Positions 34,815 through 43,727 of a stretch of 64,000 bases of DNA are shown here, in pieces. Positions within the stretch are counted from its first letter, which is position 1; the number at the start of each line of letters is the position of its first letter. The notes under the pieces are model-generated. The model was not told the origin of the DNA. It searched no databases and worked only from the letters and a program-made list of their open reading frames with translations. This DNA comes from Bacteroidota bacterium. GTDB taxonomy: Bacteria; Bacteroidota; Bacteroidia; Chitinophagales; Chitinophagaceae. The translations under genes and the position numbers were made by a program. Where the stretch lies: assembly GCA_016866355.1 (NCBI GenBank), contig VGMN01000006.1, positions 40,896-104,895 of the forward strand. Direction: 5' to 3'.

Positions 34815-37376
34815 ATGGCAACAAATTTATTAATAGTAGAGAGCCCTGCAAAAGCTAAAACAATTGAGAAAATCCTGGGAAAGGAGTTTCAAGTTAAGAG
34901 TTGCTTTGGGCATATTCGTGATCTTGAAAAAGCAGGAATGGGTATTGATCTTGAAAAAGATTTTACTCCTCGCTATAAAATTGCTGCCGATAAAGAAAAA
35001 GTTGTCAAAGAATTAGCATCTCTTGCAAAAAAATCGAAGGAAGTTTGGCTAGCAACGGATGAGGACCGTGAAGGGGAAGCCATCAGTTGGCATCTTTGTG
35101 AGGTACTGGGATTAGACCCCAAAAAAGCCAAGCGAATTGTGTTCCATGAAATCACAAAGCCGGCTATTCAAGCTGCCGTAACAAAACCCAGAAAAGTGAA
35201 CATGAACCTGGTTATGGCGCAGCAAGCCAGGAGAATATTAGATCGAATTGTGGGATTTGAGTTAAGTCCTGTTCTATGGCGAAAAATGAGTATGCGAAAC
35301 AGCCTCAGTGCTGGACGCGTACAAAGTGTGGCTGTTCGATTGATAGTAGAAAGAGAAAGAGAGATTAATACTTTTTTACCCGACAGTCACTTTAAAATAG
35401 AAGCCATTTTTTCAGCGAAAGATTTAGATGGAAAGCTAGTTCAGTTTAAAGCAGAGGGTAAAAAACAAAGCACGGTCGATAATGCTAATCAATTTTTAAA
35501 AAATTGTATTGGTGCAACTTATACTGTTTCAGCTATCCAAGTAAAACCTGGTAAACGCTCACCTGCCCCTCCATTTACAACTTCCACTTTACAGCAGGAA
35601 GCTTCCCGAAAATTAGGCTACGGCGTTTCAAGAACCATGCTAATTGCCCAGAAGCTTTATGAGAATGGGTATATTACTTATATGCGTACAGACAGTGTAA
35701 ACCTGAGTGGTACTGCCTTAGCAGCTATCAGCGAAACAGTACGCACGCAATATGGAGAGCAATACCACCAATTTAGAAAATTCAAGAATAAAAACGAATC
35801 TGCCCAAGAAGCCCATGAGGCCATTCGTCCTACTTATATGAATAACGCCACTATTAAAGAGGCGGAATGGGCAAGACTATATGAGTTGATTTGGAAAAGA
35901 ACGATGGCCAGTCAAATGGCTGATGCAGAATTGGAAAAAACTACAGCACAAATCAGTATTTCCAAACAAAAGGAAGAACTAACTGCCACTGGAGAGGTGT
36001 TAAAGTTTGATGGGTTTTTAAAAGTTTATCGGGAAGATCGCGACGAAGATGACAAAGAAAATGAACAAGAAGAGGGCATGCTACCACCCCTACAAAATGG
36101 TCAGGAATTGCCACTTGTTTCGATGAAAGCCATGGAACGATTTAGCCGCCCACTCCCTAGATATACAGAAGCATCACTGGTAAAAAAACTAGAAGAGCTA
36201 GGCATTGGAAGACCATCCACCTATGCACCCACTATTTCTACCATACTTAAAAGAGGATATGTTGAAAAGAGGGATAAGGAAGGAACCCGCAGAGATTTTC
36301 AAGTGCTAGTGCTCAAGAGCGAAAAGATCAGTAAAACAATTGAACAAGAAAATACCGGGGCAGAGAAATCGAAGTTGTTCCCATCTGATTTGGGATTAGT
36401 AGTCACAGATTTTCTACTACAGTATTTTGATGATGTAATGGATTATGGCTTTACTGCAAAGATTGAAAACGAATTCGATGAAGTGGCTACTGGAAAATTG
36501 CAGTGGAATAGCATGATAAAAGACTTTTATAAGCCTTTTAAAAAAGATGTTGATAAAACAATCGAGACGGCTGAAAGAATAAAAGGGGAAAGAGAATTGG
36601 GTACAGATCCCGCATCTGGCAAACCGGTGATTGCCAGAATGGGTCGATACGGCGCTATGATTCAAATTGGGAAAGCAGACGATACAGAAAAACCTCGCTT
36701 TGCAAAGATTCCAACGGGTCAAAGTATTGAAACAATAACTTTCGATGAAGCGATCTATTTATTTGGTGCTCAAGGATCTATGGGAACATACGAGGATAAA
36801 GAAGTATTAGTTAATGTAGGCCGATTTGGTCCTTATGTTAAATGGGGCGAGGAATATGTATCTCTGCCAAAAGGAACAGATTTGGGTACCATTGGGTTAG
36901 AAAAGGCCATTGAATACATTAAGGAAAAACAAAAAGCTGATGCGCCTGTTGGCACATATCAGGAAAAAGGAATTACAAAAGGAAGTGGCCGATTTGGTCC
37001 TTATATTAAATGGGATGGCATTTTTATAAATGTCCCCCGTCGATATGATTTTGCTAATTTAAAAGTAGCAGAAATGCATGAGTTAATTGAAGCTAAAATC
37101 AAAAAAGAGGAAAATAGATACATCAACCGTTGGCCTGAAGAAAAGATTAGCCTAGAAAATGGTCGTTGGGGGCCATTAGTCAAATGGGGTAAAAAATTAA
37201 TTTACCTCCCTAAAAAAGACGACGGTACCCGAACCACTGCAGCAGAGGCAAAATTATTATCGCTGGATGCAGTAAAAGCCATCATTGAAACGCAAGTGCC
37301 AGGTGCTTTTGCTAAAAAGAATACTACCGAAGCTGCCAAAAAAAGCAAAAAAGCAAGTCCTAAAAAAAAGAAATAA
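34815..37376 (+). CDS. topA: DNA topoisomerase I (type IA)
   Basis: Relaxes negative supercoils. 853 aa. The Toprim domain starts at LLIVESPAKAKTIEKILGKE and contains VWLATDEDREGEAISWHLCE. SAGRVQSVAVRLIVERERE leads to the catalytic Tyr in NGYITYMRTDSVNLS near residue 290. The C-terminal third has several short repeats around GRFGPYVKWG and RWGPLVKWGK instead of zinc fingers, a common Bacteroidota variant, then a Lys/Ala-rich tail (KKNTTEAAKKSKKASPKKKK). Start ATG 34815. The methyltransferase gene follows three bases after the stop. Confidence 0.97.
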   Translation: MATNLLIVESPAKAKTIEKILGKEFQVKSCFGHIRDLEKAGMGIDLEKDFTPRYKIAADKEKVVKELASLAKKSKEVWLATDEDREGEAISWHLCEVLGLDPKKAKRIVFHEITKPAIQAAVTKPRKVNMNLVMAQQARRILDRIVGFELSPVLWRKMSMRNSLSAGRVQSVAVRLIVEREREINTFLPDSHFKIEAIFSAKDLDGKLVQFKAEGKKQSTVDNANQFLKNCIGATYTVSAIQVKPGKRSPAPPFTTSTLQQEASRKLGYGVSRTMLIAQKLYENGYITYMRTDSVNLSGTALAAISETVRTQYGEQYHQFRKFKNKNESAQEAHEAIRPTYMNNATIKEAEWARLYELIWKRTMASQMADAELEKTTAQISISKQKEELTATGEVLKFDGFLKVYREDRDEDDKENEQEEGMLPPLQNGQELPLVSMKAMERFSRPLPRYTEASLVKKLEELGIGRPSTYAPTISTILKRGYVEKRDKEGTRRDFQVLVLKSEKISKTIEQENTGAEKSKLFPSDLGLVVTDFLLQYFDDVMDYGFTAKIENEFDEVATGKLQWNSMIKDFYKPFKKDVDKTIETAERIKGERELGTDPASGKPVIARMGRYGAMIQIGKADDTEKPRFAKIPTGQSIETITFDEAIYLFGAQGSMGTYEDKEVLVNVGRFGPYVKWGEEYVSLPKGTDLGTIGLEKAIEYIKEKQKADAPVGTYQEKGITKGSGRFGPYIKWDGIFINVPRRYDFANLKVAEMHELIEAKIKKEENRYINRWPEEKISLENGRWGPLVKWGKKLIYLPKKDDGTRTTAAEAKLLSLDAVKAIIETQVPGAFAKKNTTEAAKKSKKASPKKKK

Positions 37377-37379
37377 GTC

Positions 37380-38132
37380 ATGAAGCGCAACTACTGGGAG
37401 AAAATGGCCCCCCACTACCAGGAAGAAATTTTTGATGTGCTTCTAAATGATAAGAAAAATTGGATTGCCAAAGCCATTAAGACTTACGCAAATACCCAAC
37501 ATCATGTAATTGATATTGGCTGTGCGGTGGGTAAATGGCTACCGGTGCTTTCGCCATTATTTAAAAAAGTAATTGCACTAGATATCTCAAGCAATAATTT
37601 AAAAATTGCTCAATCACTCTATTCCAACTTAAAAAATATCAGCTACCAACAAGGTGATATGAGTAATCGCCAACTTGGTCTTAAGCCCGCTGAGTTAGGA
37701 ATCTGTATCAATGCCCTGTTAACCCCTCATGCTAAGGATCGGCTGGTATTTTTTAAAAACTTGGAACGTTGTATTAAACCAGGTGGGATTTTGATAGCAA
37801 CAGTGCCTTCCCTGGAATCTTATTTATTGACCCGCATCATTCAACAACAGTATAAAATTGATGCGCCCCTTTTTAAAGAGAGAATTTCCAATGAAAAGGC
37901 CCTTGAATATTGGAAAAATATTAAACAAGGGGTGTTGAATATTGACAATATCCCTCATAAACACTTTTTACAGGAGGAGCTTTCATTGAACTTAGTACAA
38001 CACCAGTTTGAACCCATACAATTTAAAAAAATTGAATACAGTTGGCATACTGAGTTTTTTAATCCACCACGCTGGCTAACCCAGCCACGTCCATGGGATT
38101 GGATGGTAGTTGCCAAACGAATCAAAAAGTAG
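37380..38132 (+). CDS. Class I SAM-dependent methyltransferase, substrate unknown
   Basis: 250 aa. SAM-binding motif I is HVIDIGCAVGKWLPVL near residue 42; VIALDISSNNLKIAQS gives the acidic residue binding the ribose; ERCIKPGGILIATVPSLES is motif post-II/III. This is the Methyltransf_11/25 fold with no recognised substrate domain. It is likely co-transcribed with topA (three-base gap). The ending FNPPRWLTQPRPWDWMVVAK suggests a small-molecule or protein methyltransferase, but nothing in the context identifies the target. Confidence 0.8.
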   Translation: MKRNYWEKMAPHYQEEIFDVLLNDKKNWIAKAIKTYANTQHHVIDIGCAVGKWLPVLSPLFKKVIALDISSNNLKIAQSLYSNLKNISYQQGDMSNRQLGLKPAELGICINALLTPHAKDRLVFFKNLERCIKPGGILIATVPSLESYLLTRIIQQQYKIDAPLFKERISNEKALEYWKNIKQGVLNIDNIPHKHFLQEELSLNLVQHQFEPIQFKKIEYSWHTEFFNPPRWLTQPRPWDWMVVAKRIKK

Positions 38133-38180
38133 TTCACTGTTAAGGTATGTGGAAAAGTTCCACTTCTTAATTCCAAGTCC

Positions 38181-39053
38181 ATGCATGAAATTGTGTGCAT
38201 GGGAACCACTAAAGAGATTTCAGCGTTACTTAATCTGATAGATGATCCTGATGAGGAAGTCTTTGGTGCCGTATCTGCCAGAATAGTTGACTATGGTTCA
38301 ACAATCATACCCACCTTAGAGCATTGGTGGGAAACCATACCCAGTGAACAAGTACAAACCAGAATCGAAGGCCTTATTCATCGTCTCCAGCTAAGAGATC
38401 TTAAAAGAAATTTTACAGACTGGAAAGAAGCTGCTCGACACGAATTGCTAAGCGGTGCACTTTTAGTTTCCACTTTTCAATATCCTGATCTAGCTACCAC
38501 ACCAGTCATTACTGACACTGAACGATTGAGAAGAAATATTTGGCTTGAACTAAACAATTATCTCACCCCACTCGAGCAAGTCAATGTGTTTAATAATATT
38601 CTTTATGGATATTTTGGATTAAAAACAATCCCAAGAGATGAATGCAAAACAGAGGATCATTTAATTCATAAGGTCATTTCTAGTAAAAAAGGGTCACAGA
38701 CCGGTAATGGGCTACTCTATCTTATTTTGAGCGAATTACTGGATCTTCCAATCAGCGCCGTACAACTTCCAGATCAGTTTTTGTTAGCCTATTTTAAATC
38801 CACTCAAGAAAATTCAATAGATCGTGCTGCATTTTTTATAGATCCTAGTGGCGGACAAATTTATACGCATAGGGATATTGAGACCTACTTCAAACGTATA
38901 AAAGAACCCTTGGAGCAGCATTACCTTATGCCCCGATCCAATATAGAGACCATTGCAAACGTACTCGAGGAATTGTCCAAATCGTTTGATACAGGCAAGG
39001 AAGGATATAAAACAGTTGAGTGCATGGAACTTGCCAATTATCTTAAATCGTGA
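38181..39053 (+). CDS. SirB1-like/transglutaminase-fold protein, probably non-catalytic
   Basis: 290 aa soluble protein. Residues about 10-75 resemble a HEAT-like helical repeat (ISALLNLIDDPDEEVFGAVS). From about 85 to 250 it matches the SirB1/transglutaminase-like fold with LNNYLTPLEQVNVFNNILYG, SSKKGSQTGNGLLYLILSEL, LPDQFLLAYF and FFIDPSGGQIYTHRD. Where related proteins have GLPGHF this one has LPDQF, so the His is replaced by Gln, and no catalytic Cys is evident. A second in-frame ATG (38199) could be the start. Convergent with the Gfo/Idh gene five bases away. Function unknown. Confidence 0.7.
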   Translation: MHEIVCMGTTKEISALLNLIDDPDEEVFGAVSARIVDYGSTIIPTLEHWWETIPSEQVQTRIEGLIHRLQLRDLKRNFTDWKEAARHELLSGALLVSTFQYPDLATTPVITDTERLRRNIWLELNNYLTPLEQVNVFNNILYGYFGLKTIPRDECKTEDHLIHKVISSKKGSQTGNGLLYLILSELLDLPISAVQLPDQFLLAYFKSTQENSIDRAAFFIDPSGGQIYTHRDIETYFKRIKEPLEQHYLMPRSNIETIANVLEELSKSFDTGKEGYKTVECMELANYLKS

Positions 39054-39058
39054 ATATT

Positions 39059-40492
39059 TTATAGGGAGAGTGACCAACCCGCTGGATAGTCTCTTTTGAC
39101 AAATTGATTTGCCTCGTCAAAGTTGGTAACTCGCATGGCAGCGGCGTCCCAAAGCAACTTTTTACGTCCTAGATACTTATCTTCCCAACCTTTTAAGTTT
39201 GGATTTTTGATCATCCAGCTCCGTATTGCCACATTACCCATTAATATACTTTCTGTAAAAGGTCCCGCATATTCAAAAGGAGAGCTTGTAACACCTTTTC
39301 CATAGCCAGCAATGCAAGCATTCACCCATTGTAGGTAATGACCTTCGGGCACCCGGGGTAATGTAAGCTTTGGTAATTCAAAATCCTTCATCAACTTGGT
39401 TGGTAACAATCTTGGATTAGCTCCATAGCAGTCCATTAATAATTTTCCCTTTGTACCAATGAAAAGTACCCCTCCATCCCAATTTCCAAATGGCTCTTCG
39501 GGAGATAACTCCTCCGGTCTGGGTGGGAGTAGCCCCCCATCATACCATGAAACTTTAATAGAACCTTTCCCATCAGTACGTGGATAATTGAGGTGAATTA
39601 TCGAAGAAGGTGGACAAGCCTCAGCAGCAGGTGTATCATTCCACATTTCGCGCCAAATAGTAGCCACACTGCATTCAGCAGAAGATGGATAAAGAATCGG
39701 AAGTATTCGATAAATAGGATCCATTATATGACAGGCCATATCTCCCAAAGCACCAGTGCCAAAAGCCCACCAGCCTCTCCAATTAAAAGGAAGATAGGAT
39801 GGATTATAAGCAATAGGCTTAGCCGTACCGAGCCATAAATTCCAATCTAACTCTGCAGGCACTTCAAATTGACCAGTGGGCGCTTGCGTACCTTGAGGCC
39901 ATACTGGACGATTTGTCCATGCCTGCGCTTCAACCACTTCACCAATTAAACCAGCATTATAAATTTCTTGTGCAACACGAACACCATTTCCAGACGCTCC
40001 TTGATTTCCCATTTGCGTAACCACTTTGTATCGTTTTGCTGCTTGAGTTAATATTCGCGCCTCATAGATATCATGCGTTAAAGGTTTTTGGGTATAGACA
40101 TGCTTACCTAGTTGCATAGCGGCAAGGGTTGCAACGGCATGCGTATGATCTGGAGTTGAAATAGTACAAGCATCAACAGTGCCCTTTTCCTTGCTAAGCA
40201 TTTCTCTAAAATCCTTGTAGTAAGTTGCTTTGGAGTATGCTTTTCTAGATCGCGCAGCCTGTCTATCATCTACATCACACAAGGCAACTATATTCACATA
40301 AGGACTCTTTGCAATTTGAGCAAGATCTCCCGCACCCTGACCACCAACTCCTATACCAGCTACATTTAATTTATCACTTGGAGCAATGAAACCTTTCCCT
40401 AGAACAGAACGTGGAATTATCATCCAACCAGTTGCTGCCATTCCCGCTTGTTTTACAAATTTTCGTCTGGAGGTAGCGCTTGGTTTACGCAT
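39059..40492 (-). CDS. Tat-exported Gfo/Idh/MocA-family oxidoreductase
   Basis: 477 aa. The N-terminus carries a twin-arginine signal (TSRRKFVKQAGMAATGW), so a folded, cofactor-loaded enzyme is exported to the periplasm. NAD(P)-binding GIGVGGQGAGDLAQ near residue 46 and KHVYTQKPLTHDIYEA (the family's K-P motif) follow, then a C-terminal substrate domain with FGTGALGDMACHIMDP. Exported Gfo/Idh proteins with tightly bound NAD act on glycosides by transient C3 oxidation in known relatives. Placed alone between a convergent gene and cdd (17 bases). Substrate unknown, but it may serve the same glycoside metabolism as the 48-57 kb locus. Confidence 0.85.
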   Translation of the reverse strand: MRKPSATSRRKFVKQAGMAATGWMIIPRSVLGKGFIAPSDKLNVAGIGVGGQGAGDLAQIAKSPYVNIVALCDVDDRQAARSRKAYSKATYYKDFREMLSKEKGTVDACTISTPDHTHAVATLAAMQLGKHVYTQKPLTHDIYEARILTQAAKRYKVVTQMGNQGASGNGVRVAQEIYNAGLIGEVVEAQAWTNRPVWPQGTQAPTGQFEVPAELDWNLWLGTAKPIAYNPSYLPFNWRGWWAFGTGALGDMACHIMDPIYRILPILYPSSAECSVATIWREMWNDTPAAEACPPSSIIHLNYPRTDGKGSIKVSWYDGGLLPPRPEELSPEEPFGNWDGGVLFIGTKGKLLMDCYGANPRLLPTKLMKDFELPKLTLPRVPEGHYLQWVNACIAGYGKGVTSSPFEYAGPFTESILMGNVAIRSWMIKNPNLKGWEDKYLGRKKLLWDAAAMRVTNFDEANQFVKRDYPAGWSLSL

Positions 40493-40509
40493 ATTTTAAA
40501 ATTTTTGAA

Positions 40510-40995
40510 TTAAAACAAATGTTGACTTTGAAAAACAAATGGCAGTAATGCTTGTGCCTGATTTAAAATGAGCACCTCTCCCAGTTCTCCCGCTAGTAAC
40601 AACCGTATGGGTTGATGCACTCTGGATTCATACTCGGTCAATGCTTGTCTACACATACCGCAGGGAGATACAGGTTCGCTACTTTTCCTATCTGCACGTA
40701 GATAAGTAATAGCAAGCGATTCTATGGCAACACCTGGAAATTGGACAGCAGCATTACCTAATAATACCCTCTCTGCACAAATGCCAACCGGATAGGAGGC
40801 ATTCTCCTGGTTAGACCCTCGTATCACTTCACCATTAACCAACATCGCTGCGGCACCTACTTTGAAATTTGAGTAAGGCGCGTAGGCCTGTTGTGCAGCA
40901 CGGGTGGCTGCATCCAGTAAGGCAGCGTCTTTTGCCGCCAATTCAGTTCGATCACTGACACGGTAATATTCAAATTGATACAATTCTTTTTTCAT
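40510..40995 (-). CDS. cdd: Cytidine deaminase
   Basis: Deaminates cytidine and deoxycytidine in pyrimidine salvage. 161 aa from ATG 40995. The family core AYAPYSNFKVGAAAML is followed by zinc-ligand motifs in GICAERVLL (Cys-Ala-Glu) and SPCGMCRQAL (P-C-G-x-C). The frame extends back to 41085, but that part crosses the lepB terminator and has no similarity. Only 15 bases separate the terminator's T-run from the ATG, so cdd expression may depend on terminator read-through. Confidence 0.93.
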   Translation of the reverse strand: MKKELYQFEYYRVSDRTELAAKDAALLDAATRAAQQAYAPYSNFKVGAAAMLVNGEVIRGSNQENASYPVGICAERVLLGNAAVQFPGVAIESLAITYLRADRKSSEPVSPCGMCRQALTEYESRVHQPIRLLLAGELGEVLILNQAQALLPFVFQSQHLF

Positions 40996-41010
40996 ACATG
41001 ATGATACGTG

Positions 41011-41035
41011 AAAAAGGCTCCAATGAGGAGCCTTT
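41011..41035 (-). terminator. Intrinsic terminator of pdhB-lepB
   Basis: On the minus strand AAAGGCTCC and GGAGCCTTT form a perfect 9-bp stem around a five-base loop, continuing into a run of five T. It begins nine bases after the lepB stop codon and ends 15 bases before the cdd ATG. Confidence 0.8.
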
Positions 41036-41044
41036 AAAGTTAAG

Positions 41045-42607
41045 TTATTTGATGGTGCGAAACAATCGGTTCCACCGTGGCCCATCCTCCCAGCTAAACC
41101 AAATCAACCAAGCCTTTCCAACAATACGATCCTCAGGAACAAACCCCCAAAAACGTGAGTCTTGTGAACCATGTCTGTTATCCCCCATCATCCAGTAATA
41201 ATTCATTTTGAATCGATAACTAGTGACAGCTTGACCATTTAAAAATATTTTACCATTTTCCTTTGACAGCATGTTGCGCTCATACACCCGAATAGCACGC
41301 TCGTAGAGTATATAAGTAGAATCATTCAATGGAATTTCAACTCCTTTTTGCGGTATCCAAATGGGACCATAGTTATCTTTAGTCCATTTAAAATAAGTAG
41401 TGTCATAAGGGAAAACATCACCAGCAGTAGTACGTGGATCCATATCAGCTACATCCGCTGACTCATATACTTCATTGTCCGCAATTAGTGGTCCATCCAG
41501 GAATGGTTGGCTTTTAAATTTTTCTACTTTATTGTAAGGAAGATTGATTACGTATCTGCCAGTCATATCCATGCCAAACTCAGTGGTATTAAACTCTTCT
41601 TTCATTATTTCAGGATCAAGCGGAACCGTAGATCGAAATGAGTATGTGTATTGCGCATCAGGGGGCGGAACAAACTGCTTGCCATCAAGATATAATTGAC
41701 CAGCTTTCAAACTAAGGACATCTCCGGGAATAGCCACACAACGCTTGATATAATTGTCAGTCTTATCTGGTGCATGTATGGCAAGTGGGTAAGAAATGGG
41801 ATCATTTAAAACTATTTTTCTTCCGGCATCAATATTACCATTTCCTAATCGACGGCATACATCGTAATAAGGATCTTTCGATTGGTATTCCGGTAGATTT
41901 ATTACCGTATCTCCTGCAGGAAAATTAAATACCACAGCGTCATTTCTTTTCACAGGCGAAGCAAACCACCTGATATAAGGAAGAGAACCCACTGTAGTGT
42001 ACGATTTTTTAGTAGAACCAAAAGGCATGTAATTATGAACAAAAGGAACTGCCAGGGGTGTATTAGGAACGCGGGGGCCGTAGCTAAACTTACTCACAAA
42101 AAGAAAATCGTTTACCAATAAACTTTTTTCCATAGAACCAGACGGAATAGTGTACGCTTCAAATACAAATGTTCTCATTAGGGTGGCTGCTACTATTGCA
42201 AAAACAGCAGCATCAAACCACTCACGCCAAGCTGGTTTTTGAAAACGTTGCACCCCTTCCTTTCCAATGAAAGTAAAGTCTTCCTGTGCAGCCAACCAAG
42301 GAAAATAAAAAGGTGCCAACAGCACAGAGGCTGTATGGTCAAGCAGTGAAAATCTTCCAAAAGATTTTGAAAACTCTATAAAAATACCGGGCGTAATAAA
42401 CCAACCCACTACAGGAATAAATTGCCAAAAAACCCAATGGAGTGGTCTTCCACTGAGTCGTTGCATCACCCAGGTGTTATAAAAAGGGATATATGCTTTC
42501 CAGGCTTGTTCTCCTGCCTTCAGAAACAGTTTAGCAAAACCAAAAGCTGGTAAGAAAACAAGTAGCGTGCTTACCAAAAAAACAATAAAAAAGTGTTGAA
42601 GCGGCAT
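41045..42607 (-). CDS. lepB: Signal peptidase I
   Basis: Membrane-bound Ser/Lys protease removing signal peptides. 520 aa, the large Bacteroidota form: an extra N-terminal multi-helix region (first 110 residues, FFIVFLVSTLLVFLPAFGFA onward) precedes the transmembrane anchor and the catalytic core. Catalytic Ser158 is in YTIPSGSMEKSLL, the Lys288 general base in DNYIKRCVAIPGDVL, and the C-terminal signature is MMGDNRHGSQDSRFWGFVP. Insertions between the Ser and Lys boxes are usual in this phylum. Starts one base after the pdhB stop and is followed by a terminator. Confidence 0.95.
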   Translation of the reverse strand: MPLQHFFIVFLVSTLLVFLPAFGFAKLFLKAGEQAWKAYIPFYNTWVMQRLSGRPLHWVFWQFIPVVGWFITPGIFIEFSKSFGRFSLLDHTASVLLAPFYFPWLAAQEDFTFIGKEGVQRFQKPAWREWFDAAVFAIVAATLMRTFVFEAYTIPSGSMEKSLLVNDFLFVSKFSYGPRVPNTPLAVPFVHNYMPFGSTKKSYTTVGSLPYIRWFASPVKRNDAVVFNFPAGDTVINLPEYQSKDPYYDVCRRLGNGNIDAGRKIVLNDPISYPLAIHAPDKTDNYIKRCVAIPGDVLSLKAGQLYLDGKQFVPPPDAQYTYSFRSTVPLDPEIMKEEFNTTEFGMDMTGRYVINLPYNKVEKFKSQPFLDGPLIADNEVYESADVADMDPRTTAGDVFPYDTTYFKWTKDNYGPIWIPQKGVEIPLNDSTYILYERAIRVYERNMLSKENGKIFLNGQAVTSYRFKMNYYWMMGDNRHGSQDSRFWGFVPEDRIVGKAWLIWFSWEDGPRWNRLFRTIK

Positions 42608-42608
42608 A

Positions 42609-43598
42609 TTACTTTAGTTGATACATCACTTCTTTGACCAACTTAACAGTCCTTGGTACATCAGGAAGTGCTGCCGATACAAGATTAGGTGCATAATGTA
42701 AGGGGGCATCCGCAGCAGTGATCCTGCGGATAGGGGCATCTAAATAATCAAAGCCTTCTTTTTGAATACGATAAGAAAGCTCAGAAGAAACAGATGCAAA
42801 TGGCCATTGTTCTTCAACTATAACCAATCGGTTAGTCTTTTTTACACTTTCTAAAACTGTCATCCAATCCAAAGGGCGAATGGTTCGCAGATCAATCACC
42901 TCTGCACTGATTCCTTCTTTCTCTAACTCTTCCGCTGCGCCCAATGCAACCTTCATCATTTTATTAAAAGAAACTATGGTAACGTCCCGACCATTTCTAG
43001 CTACTGAAGCTTTGCCTAATTCAATATAGTATTCCTCAGCAGGAACAATTGACTTATCACCATACATAACTTCACTCTCCATGAACACAACCGGATCCTC
43101 TTCATATCGGATTGCTTGTTTTAAAAGACCCTTTGCATCAAACCCATTGCTGGGAGAAACCACTTTGATACCTGGGATGTTTGCATATAGGGATTCAAAA
43201 GCGGTAGAATGCTGAGCCCCCAACTGGCCTGCAGAACCATTTGGGCCACGAAAAACAATTGGACAGGTTATTTGCCCACCACTCATTGCCAACATTTTAG
43301 AAGCGGTATTTAAAATTTGATCTAAAGCAAGTACCGCAAAATTCCAGGTCATAAACTCAACAATTGGCCTTAGTCCGTTCTGTGCGGCACCAACACCAAT
43401 TGCCGCAAAGCCTAACTCAGAAATTGGAGTATCAATAACGCGCTTTGCCCCAAATTCTGTAAGCATTCCCTGGCTCACTTTATAGGCACCATTATACTCC
43501 GCAACCTCCTCACCCATTAGGAAAATACGTTCGTCCCTACGCATCTCTTCGGACATGGCCTCACGAATGGCTTCTCTAAATGCAATTGACCTTGACAT
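42609..43598 (-). CDS. pdhB: Pyruvate dehydrogenase E1 component, beta subunit
   Basis: 329 aa TPP-enzyme beta subunit. SRSIAFREAIREAMSEEMRR opens the protein; GFAAIGVGAAQNGLRPIVEF, FRGPNGSAGQLGAQHSTAFE and PLDWMTVLESVKKTNRLVIV are beta-subunit segments of the alpha2beta2 type. The alpha subunit, E2 and E3 are not in the window. Lipoate made by the lipA product would be needed on E2. Own promoter box 22 bases upstream; co-transcribed with lepB. A branched-chain 2-oxoacid specificity is less likely but cannot be excluded without the alpha subunit. Confidence 0.9.
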   Translation of the reverse strand: MSRSIAFREAIREAMSEEMRRDERIFLMGEEVAEYNGAYKVSQGMLTEFGAKRVIDTPISELGFAAIGVGAAQNGLRPIVEFMTWNFAVLALDQILNTASKMLAMSGGQITCPIVFRGPNGSAGQLGAQHSTAFESLYANIPGIKVVSPSNGFDAKGLLKQAIRYEEDPVVFMESEVMYGDKSIVPAEEYYIELGKASVARNGRDVTIVSFNKMMKVALGAAEELEKEGISAEVIDLRTIRPLDWMTVLESVKKTNRLVIVEEQWPFASVSSELSYRIQKEGFDYLDAPIRRITAADAPLHYAPNLVSAALPDVPRTVKLVKEVMYQLK

Positions 43599-43620
43599 AA
43601 TCAGCTGATTTTAAGCTTTG

Positions 43621-43628
43621 CAAATGTA
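43621..43628 (-). promoter_or_regulatory. -7 promoter box for pdhB-lepB
   Basis: Minus-strand TACATTTG, exact TAnnTTTG, 22 bases from the pdhB ATG. It shares a 129-base divergent gap with the arginase promoter. Confidence 0.45.
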
Positions 43629-43712
43629 AGCACCCCCCTTAACAAATCCTACTAAACAGGGTAATAGGAGCAGAATTAACGCAGTTTTAGAAAGCCTCGA
43701 AGGACTTGGCCT

Positions 43713-43720
43713 TACCTTTG
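43713..43720 (+). promoter_or_regulatory. -7 promoter box for arginase
   Basis: TACCTTTG, exact TAnnTTTG, seven bases before the ATG at 43728. A TTTA at 43686-43689 lies 23 bases upstream as a weak -33. Confidence 0.5.
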
Positions 43721-43727
43721 GTGTCCT

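Noticed and set aside
36780..37200. Repeated DNA in topA encoding GRFGPYVKWG-like segments
   Set aside because: These are diverged protein domain repeats normal for topoisomerase I C-termini, not tandem DNA repeats.
38149..38163. Short inverted repeat GTGGAA/TTCCAC after the methyltransferase gene
   Set aside because: Six base pairs with a three-base loop and no T-run; too weak to call a terminator.
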